Assembly (NCBI RefSeq): GCF_012641395.1
Contig: NZ_JABAIH010000008.1
Coordinates: 62,001-126,000, forward strand
Direction: 5' to 3'
Source: Rhizobium sp. P32RR-XVIII
GTDB lineage: Bacteria; Pseudomonadota; Alphaproteobacteria; Rhizobiales; Rhizobiaceae
DNA: 64,000 bases
The notes beneath the pieces were generated by a model, which saw only the letters and a list, made by a program, of their open reading frames with translations, had not been told where the DNA came from and did no database searches. Positions 60,369 to 64,000 of the stretch are shown here, in pieces. Both the position numbers and the translations under genes were made by a program. Each line of letters starts with the position of its first letter. The stretch's first letter is position 1.

Positions 60369-61652
60369 ATGAGTGTATCGGTTTCCACGAAGGGCTTCAC
60401 AGGCCAGAACAGCTTCCCCGTCGACGAAGTCCGCGCCATGTTCCCTGCCATACAGAAGGCGGGAGACTTCATTTTCCTCGATAATGCCGGTGGCGCACAG
60501 GTTCCCCAGGCCGTCGTTGACGCCGTTGCGACCCATCTCGTCGACTTCAACGTCCAGCGGATGGCGAAATACCAGCACAGCCAAGGCGTCGACCGCAATC
60601 TCGATGAGGCCCGCGAAACTGTCGCGCTCCTCGTCAACGCTTCTCGCCCGGAAGAAATCTCTTTCGGCCTCAACGCGACGTCTTTCATCCGGCTCGTCAG
60701 CCTCGGCATCGCCAAGATGCTGCAGGAGCGCAACGAGATCGTCGTTACAGACATGGACCACGACGCCAATATCGCCACCTGGCTTGCGCTTGAAGCGGAC
60801 GGAGCCAAGGTGGTCTGGTGGCGCATGCGCGAAGACGGGAGGTTGCACGTCGAGGATCTGAAGCCGCTCCTGAACGACAAGACCCGTCTCGTCGCTTGCA
60901 CGGTCACGGCGCATTCGATCGGCACCATTGTCGACGTTGAAGCCGTGGGCAAGCTCGCACATGCCGCCGGCGCCGAGGTGTTTCTCGATTGCGTCCACTA
61001 TGGTCCGCATGGCCTGATCGATGTTCAGGCATGGGATTGCGACTATCTGGTTTGCTCCGGATACAAGAATTTCTCCCCGCACATGGGTTTCCTTTGGGGA
61101 CGCTACGACGCGCTCTGCAAGCTTCCGACATTCAAGGAAGACTTCATCCCTGATGTGCCGCCCTACAAGATCGAAGTCGGGACGTTCACCTACGAGAACG
61201 TCGCGGGCATGAATGCTGCCGTGAAGTATCTCGAAGCCCTCGGTCGCCGCTTCCTGTCCGGCACCGGTCATTCGCGCCGCGAGGCGCTGGCGGCTGCGAT
61301 GGGCGCGATCCGTGAGTACGAATTGACTCTGTCTCGCGAAATGATCGCCGTCCTGAAGAAGCACGGCGCCGTGATCTACGGGATCTCCGACGAAGAGCGG
61401 CTTTCCCAACGCGTTCCGACCATTTGCTTCAACATTCCCGGTGTCACGCCGCAGCAGATCGCAGCGGATATGGGAGAGGCCGGCATCGGTTTGCGCGACG
61501 GTCATATGTTTGCGCCGCGTTTGATGAAGCGGCTTGGTCTGTCGATGGAGCACGGCGCCATCCGTGTCTCGCTCGTTCACTACAACAAGATGGAGGAAAT
61601 CGCCCGCTTCGATAAAGTACTGGGCGAGGTTCTTGCAAAGCGGAAAGTCTAG
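60369..61652 (+). CDS. Class V aminotransferase (cysteine desulfurase-like fold)
   Basis: The fold-type I PLP enzyme has 427 residues. The N-part has FIFLDNAGGAQVPQAV, the PLP pocket has TDMDHDAN and AHSIGTIVDV, and the Schiff-base lysine is K233 in CSGYKNFSPHMG. It lacks the Cys loop needed to call it IscS/SufS, so a role as aminotransferase, lyase or desulfurase on an amino compound is open. AGGAG precedes the start. It is followed by a second PLP aminotransferase and an amino-acid importer. Confidence 0.86.
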   Translation: MSVSVSTKGFTGQNSFPVDEVRAMFPAIQKAGDFIFLDNAGGAQVPQAVVDAVATHLVDFNVQRMAKYQHSQGVDRNLDEARETVALLVNASRPEEISFGLNATSFIRLVSLGIAKMLQERNEIVVTDMDHDANIATWLALEADGAKVVWWRMREDGRLHVEDLKPLLNDKTRLVACTVTAHSIGTIVDVEAVGKLAHAAGAEVFLDCVHYGPHGLIDVQAWDCDYLVCSGYKNFSPHMGFLWGRYDALCKLPTFKEDFIPDVPPYKIEVGTFTYENVAGMNAAVKYLEALGRRFLSGTGHSRREALAAAMGAIREYELTLSREMIAVLKKHGAVIYGISDEERLSQRVPTICFNIPGVTPQQIAADMGEAGIGLRDGHMFAPRLMKRLGLSMEHGAIRVSLVHYNKMEEIARFDKVLGEVLAKRKV

Positions 61653-61812
61653 CGGGAAGCCGCTGACCACAAAACCGTCTCGGGCGCTGCGAGACCTTTG
61701 AAACTTAAAATTTCTCTTGAATTGCGCCCGAGTTCGAATAACGTTTCCCCGCCGAACGTCGATCCTTGCTTCCGAGCAGCAGGCGTTCGGCCAGAAATGT
61801 AAGGACTGATCC

Positions 61813-63021
61813 TTGTCTTTTTTGGCGTCACCACTTTCCGCGGAAACAGCGAAGGCCCGCCACGCCTTCGAGGGTATCCGCGCACAGATTCGCGACCTCC
61901 GAACGGAGAACATCGCAGCGCTGGCGATGCGCGCCCGCGAACTTGGGGATGTCATCCCGCTCTGGTACGGCGAAGGCGATATGGTGACGCCGGCCTTCAT
62001 CCGCGAGGCTGCCAAGGCGGCGCTGGATGACGGTTTGACCTTTTACATTCCGAACATGCGTGGCCTTGAGGCGTTGAACCAGGCTCTCAGCCGATATCAG
62101 TCGGACCTGCACGGCCGACCGATTCCTGTCGAACGGACGACCGTGGCACCGAGCGGCATGCAGGCGCTCTATATTGCCCTGCAGCTTCTCGTCGATGTCG
62201 GCACCAACGTCGTCTATGTCGCGCCGCAATGGCCGAACATCCACAATGCGATCCATCTAATTGGCGGCGAGCCACGCCCTGTTTCGCTCGACTTCGATAC
62301 CGATTGGCGCCTCGATCTCGACAAGCTCTTTGCCGCCTGCGATGCCCGCACGCGGGCAATCTTTTTGTCGACCCCGGCCAATCCCACGGGCTGGACGGCC
62401 AGTGCGGACGAGATGCAGGCCCTCCTCGAATTCAGCCGACGCACCGGCATCTGGATCATATCGGACGAAGTCTACGGCCGCCTCTATTTCGAGGGCAATG
62501 TCGCGCCCTCGATCCTGCAGATCGCCGACGATACCGATCGTGTAATTTCGATCAACAGCTTCTCCAAGGCCTGGGCGATGACCGGCTGGCGGATCGGCTG
62601 GCTCTCTCATCCGTCTGGCATTGCCGATCAGCTTGCGGCCATGACGCAGTATATGAACAGCGGCACGGCGGGGATGATCCAGGCCGGCGCCGTTGCCGCC
62701 TTGACCGAAGGTGAACCGCTTGTGGCGGAAATCCGTGGCAAGGCGAAGGCTGGTCTCGATCTCGCCTACGAGCGCCTTGGCCAAATCCCTGGCATGATCC
62801 TGCCCGACAAGCCGCGGGGTGGCATGTATGCGTTCTTTGCTCTCGAGGGTCGCGCCGACGCGCGCGAAGCCTGTGCGGATATCCTTGAAAAGGCCCGCGT
62901 CGGTTTGGCGCCGGGCCATCTCTTCGGCAATTCTTCCGCGGCGTTCTTGCGCATGTGCGTATTCCGCGACATCGAACAGATAAGAATTGCGCTTGATCGC
63001 ATGGTCGACGCGATGAAATGA
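61813..63021 (+). CDS. Class I/II aminotransferase
   Basis: The PLP enzyme has 402 residues with the Schiff-base lysine K252 in NSFSKAWAMTGWRIGWL, AETDEVY-like ISDEVYGRLYF and STPANPTGW. It resembles aspartate-type aminotransferases. The TTG start has AAGGA eight bases upstream. It lies 160 bases after the class V gene and 80 bases before the amino-acid binding protein, so it probably catabolises the imported amino acid. Confidence 0.89.
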   Translation: MSFLASPLSAETAKARHAFEGIRAQIRDLRTENIAALAMRARELGDVIPLWYGEGDMVTPAFIREAAKAALDDGLTFYIPNMRGLEALNQALSRYQSDLHGRPIPVERTTVAPSGMQALYIALQLLVDVGTNVVYVAPQWPNIHNAIHLIGGEPRPVSLDFDTDWRLDLDKLFAACDARTRAIFLSTPANPTGWTASADEMQALLEFSRRTGIWIISDEVYGRLYFEGNVAPSILQIADDTDRVISINSFSKAWAMTGWRIGWLSHPSGIADQLAAMTQYMNSGTAGMIQAGAVAALTEGEPLVAEIRGKAKAGLDLAYERLGQIPGMILPDKPRGGMYAFFALEGRADAREACADILEKARVGLAPGHLFGNSSAAFLRMCVFRDIEQIRIALDRMVDAMK

Positions 63022-63101
63022 CGCTCCGCCGCAGGGCGGAACGGGAAATACCGGCGCCGGCAAAACCCGGCGCAGGCCGATAAACCAGAGGGAGATAAAA
63101 A

Positions 63102-63899
63102 ATGAGCCTGACCCGTCGAAACCTGTTGGCCCTTGCGGCCGCCATCGGCCTTGCCGGTGGAATATCCACCGCCTATGCCGCCGATGTCCTGAACGTCGGT
63201 TCCTATCCGAGCAACCCCCCTTTCGAATACAAGAACGACAGCGGTGCCTTCGAAGGCTTTGAGGTCGATATTGTCACCGAAGCTGCCAAGCGCGTCGGCC
63301 TGAAGCCGGAAATCGCCGACTACGGCTTCCAGGCCCTCTTTGCAGGCACGACTTCGAAGCGGATCGACGTCGCGATTTCCTCGATCACCATTACGCCGGA
63401 TCGCCTGAAGTCTCAGTCGTTCACGCAGCCCTACTACGACTCCGACATGGGTGTCGCCACCAAGGCTGATAGCACCATCAAGGGGCTTGGCGACCTCAAG
63501 GGCAAGACAATTGGCGTGCTCTCCGGCTCGACTGGCGACAAGTGGGTCAAGGACAATGCCGCAGCCAACGGTTTTGGTGACGTCAAGGGCTACAACGCTC
63601 AGCAGGAAATGTTCCTGGACCTCGGCGCTGGCCGCGTCGATGCCGTCATCAGCGACATCCCGGGCATGGAGTACCTCTTCGTCAAGATGAAGGGCTTTAC
63701 CGTCAAGGATCGCATCAAGACCGGCGAACAGTACGGCCTGATGATGTCCAAGGATCACCCGTTGCTCGGGAAGATCAACGGTGCAATCACCGACATGAAG
63801 AAGGATGGCACGCTCGCCAAGATCCACAAGAAGTGGTTCGGCAGCGATGCACCGGCCGGTTCGTCAACGATCACCGAACGGCCGATCCCGAAGGCATAA
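63102..63899 (+). CDS. Amino-acid ABC transporter substrate-binding protein, family 3
   Basis: The protein has 265 residues with a signal peptide (about 1-26, RRNLLALAAAIGLAGG, cleavage near AYA). The SBP_bac_3 fold has NPPFEYKNDSGAFEGFEVDI, FAGTTSKRIDVAISSITITPDR, GVLSGSTGDKW and a C-terminal ITDMKKDGTLAKIHKKWFG. It binds a polar amino acid or opine-like ligand in the periplasm. GGGAG precedes the start. A hairpin and the start of a permease-like gene follow. Confidence 0.93.
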   Translation: MSLTRRNLLALAAAIGLAGGISTAYAADVLNVGSYPSNPPFEYKNDSGAFEGFEVDIVTEAAKRVGLKPEIADYGFQALFAGTTSKRIDVAISSITITPDRLKSQSFTQPYYDSDMGVATKADSTIKGLGDLKGKTIGVLSGSTGDKWVKDNAAANGFGDVKGYNAQQEMFLDLGAGRVDAVISDIPGMEYLFVKMKGFTVKDRIKTGEQYGLMMSKDHPLLGKINGAITDMKKDGTLAKIHKKWFGSDAPAGSSTITERPIPKA

Positions 63900-63923
63900 G
63901 CTCGCAACCGAGTTTGAATTCGT

Positions 63924-63946
63924 CATGCCGGCCTCTGGCCGGCGTG
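63924..63946 (+). terminator. Hairpin between binding protein and next gene
   Basis: CATGCCGGCC and GGCCGGCGTG form a stem with one G-T pair and a TCT loop, 25 bases after the stop. No T-run follows. Such hairpins often stabilise the binding-protein message and reduce read-through to permease genes. Confidence 0.5.
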
Positions 63947-63977
63947 ATGCCTTACTCTGTACTTGCAAGGAATGCCC

Positions 63978-64000
63978 ATGTCGCTGGTCGAGACCTTCTT
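63978..64000 (+). CDS. Start of next gene, probably amino-acid ABC permease (partial)
   Basis: ATG at 63978 with AAGGA upstream reads MSLVETF and leaves the window. Position after a family 3 binding protein suggests a HisM/GlnP-type permease. Only seven codons are visible, so the product is inferred from context. Confidence 0.45.

Noticed and set aside
60294..62015. 573-codon open frame on the minus strand
   Set aside because: It is antisense to the class V and class I aminotransferase genes and low in recognisable motifs.
63025..63040. Hairpin TCCGCC/GGCGGA after the class I aminotransferase
   Set aside because: The stem is only 6 bp with no T-run, so I did not call it a terminator.
1..64000. 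CRISPR arrays, rRNA, tRNA, riboswitches
   Set aside because: No regularly spaced repeats, conserved rRNA blocks, tRNA cloverleaf or known riboswitch cores were noticed by eye. A tRNAscan/Infernal run would be decisive.

Overview
The window reads as accessory, metabolism-rich DNA from an alphaproteobacterium, most likely one of the Rhizobiales (Rhizobium/Sinorhizobium/Agrobacterium type). The grounds are a high G+C look, the split PntAA/PntAB transhydrogenase, a SigF-NrsF pair, a dodecin start, many GntR/LysR regulators and many ABC importers. No rRNA or tRNA was seen. A chromid or plasmid origin is possible but is only inference.

Layout. 1-2.3 kb: a partial dodecin gene, an IS5-family transposase and a Hint-domain gene that looks cut short beside the IS. 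2.3-13.5 kb: a complete benzoate-to-3-oxoadipate-enol-lactone route on the minus strand (catB-catC-catA-benA-benB-benC-benD-transporter-catD), with a BenM/CatM-like LysR and an amidase next to it. Matching operator-like elements (ATAC-N7-GTAT plus an upstream 12-mer at identical spacing) lie in front of lysR and catB. 14-18.3 kb: a TMEM175-like channel, a VOC protein, a MOSC-flavoreductase-ferredoxin fusion and a tandem DUF427 protein. 18.4-22.4 kb: a bufferin-type RiPP operon (bufA, MNIO enzyme bufB, bufC, DoxX) next to a sigF-nrsF pair. bufA and sigF share a GTAACA-N16-CG promoter-like element.

22.7-32.7 kb: a redox module made of two SDRs, a LysR regulator, a peroxiredoxin-like protein, a GST, pntAA-pntAB-pntB, a DUF427 protein and an MFS exporter. 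Four perfect ATTCC-N5-GGAAT palindromes sit in its intergenic regions, which suggests one LysR regulon. 32.9-44.9 kb: a DHDPS-superfamily aldolase/deaminase, two GntR/FCD regulators, an M24 peptidase, a cytoplasmic gamma-glutamyltransferase-like enzyme and a full Opp/Dpp importer. TTGTCGACAA-like sites lie in front of four of its units.

45-56.6 kb: an XRE-cupin regulator and a LysR regulator, then a seven-gene minus-strand operon (two PuuE-like NodB-fold hydrolases, an SDR, a spermidine/iron-type ABC permease and ATPase, two tandem paralogous alpha/beta hydrolases) with a divergent binding-protein gene. I cannot match this to a described pathway, and it is the best candidate here for a new catabolic system. 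56.6-64 kb: a terminator, a decayed MFS gene, a HpcH/HpaI aldolase, an LLM flavin monooxygenase, a GntR regulator, two PLP aminotransferases and a polar amino-acid ABC importer that runs off the end.
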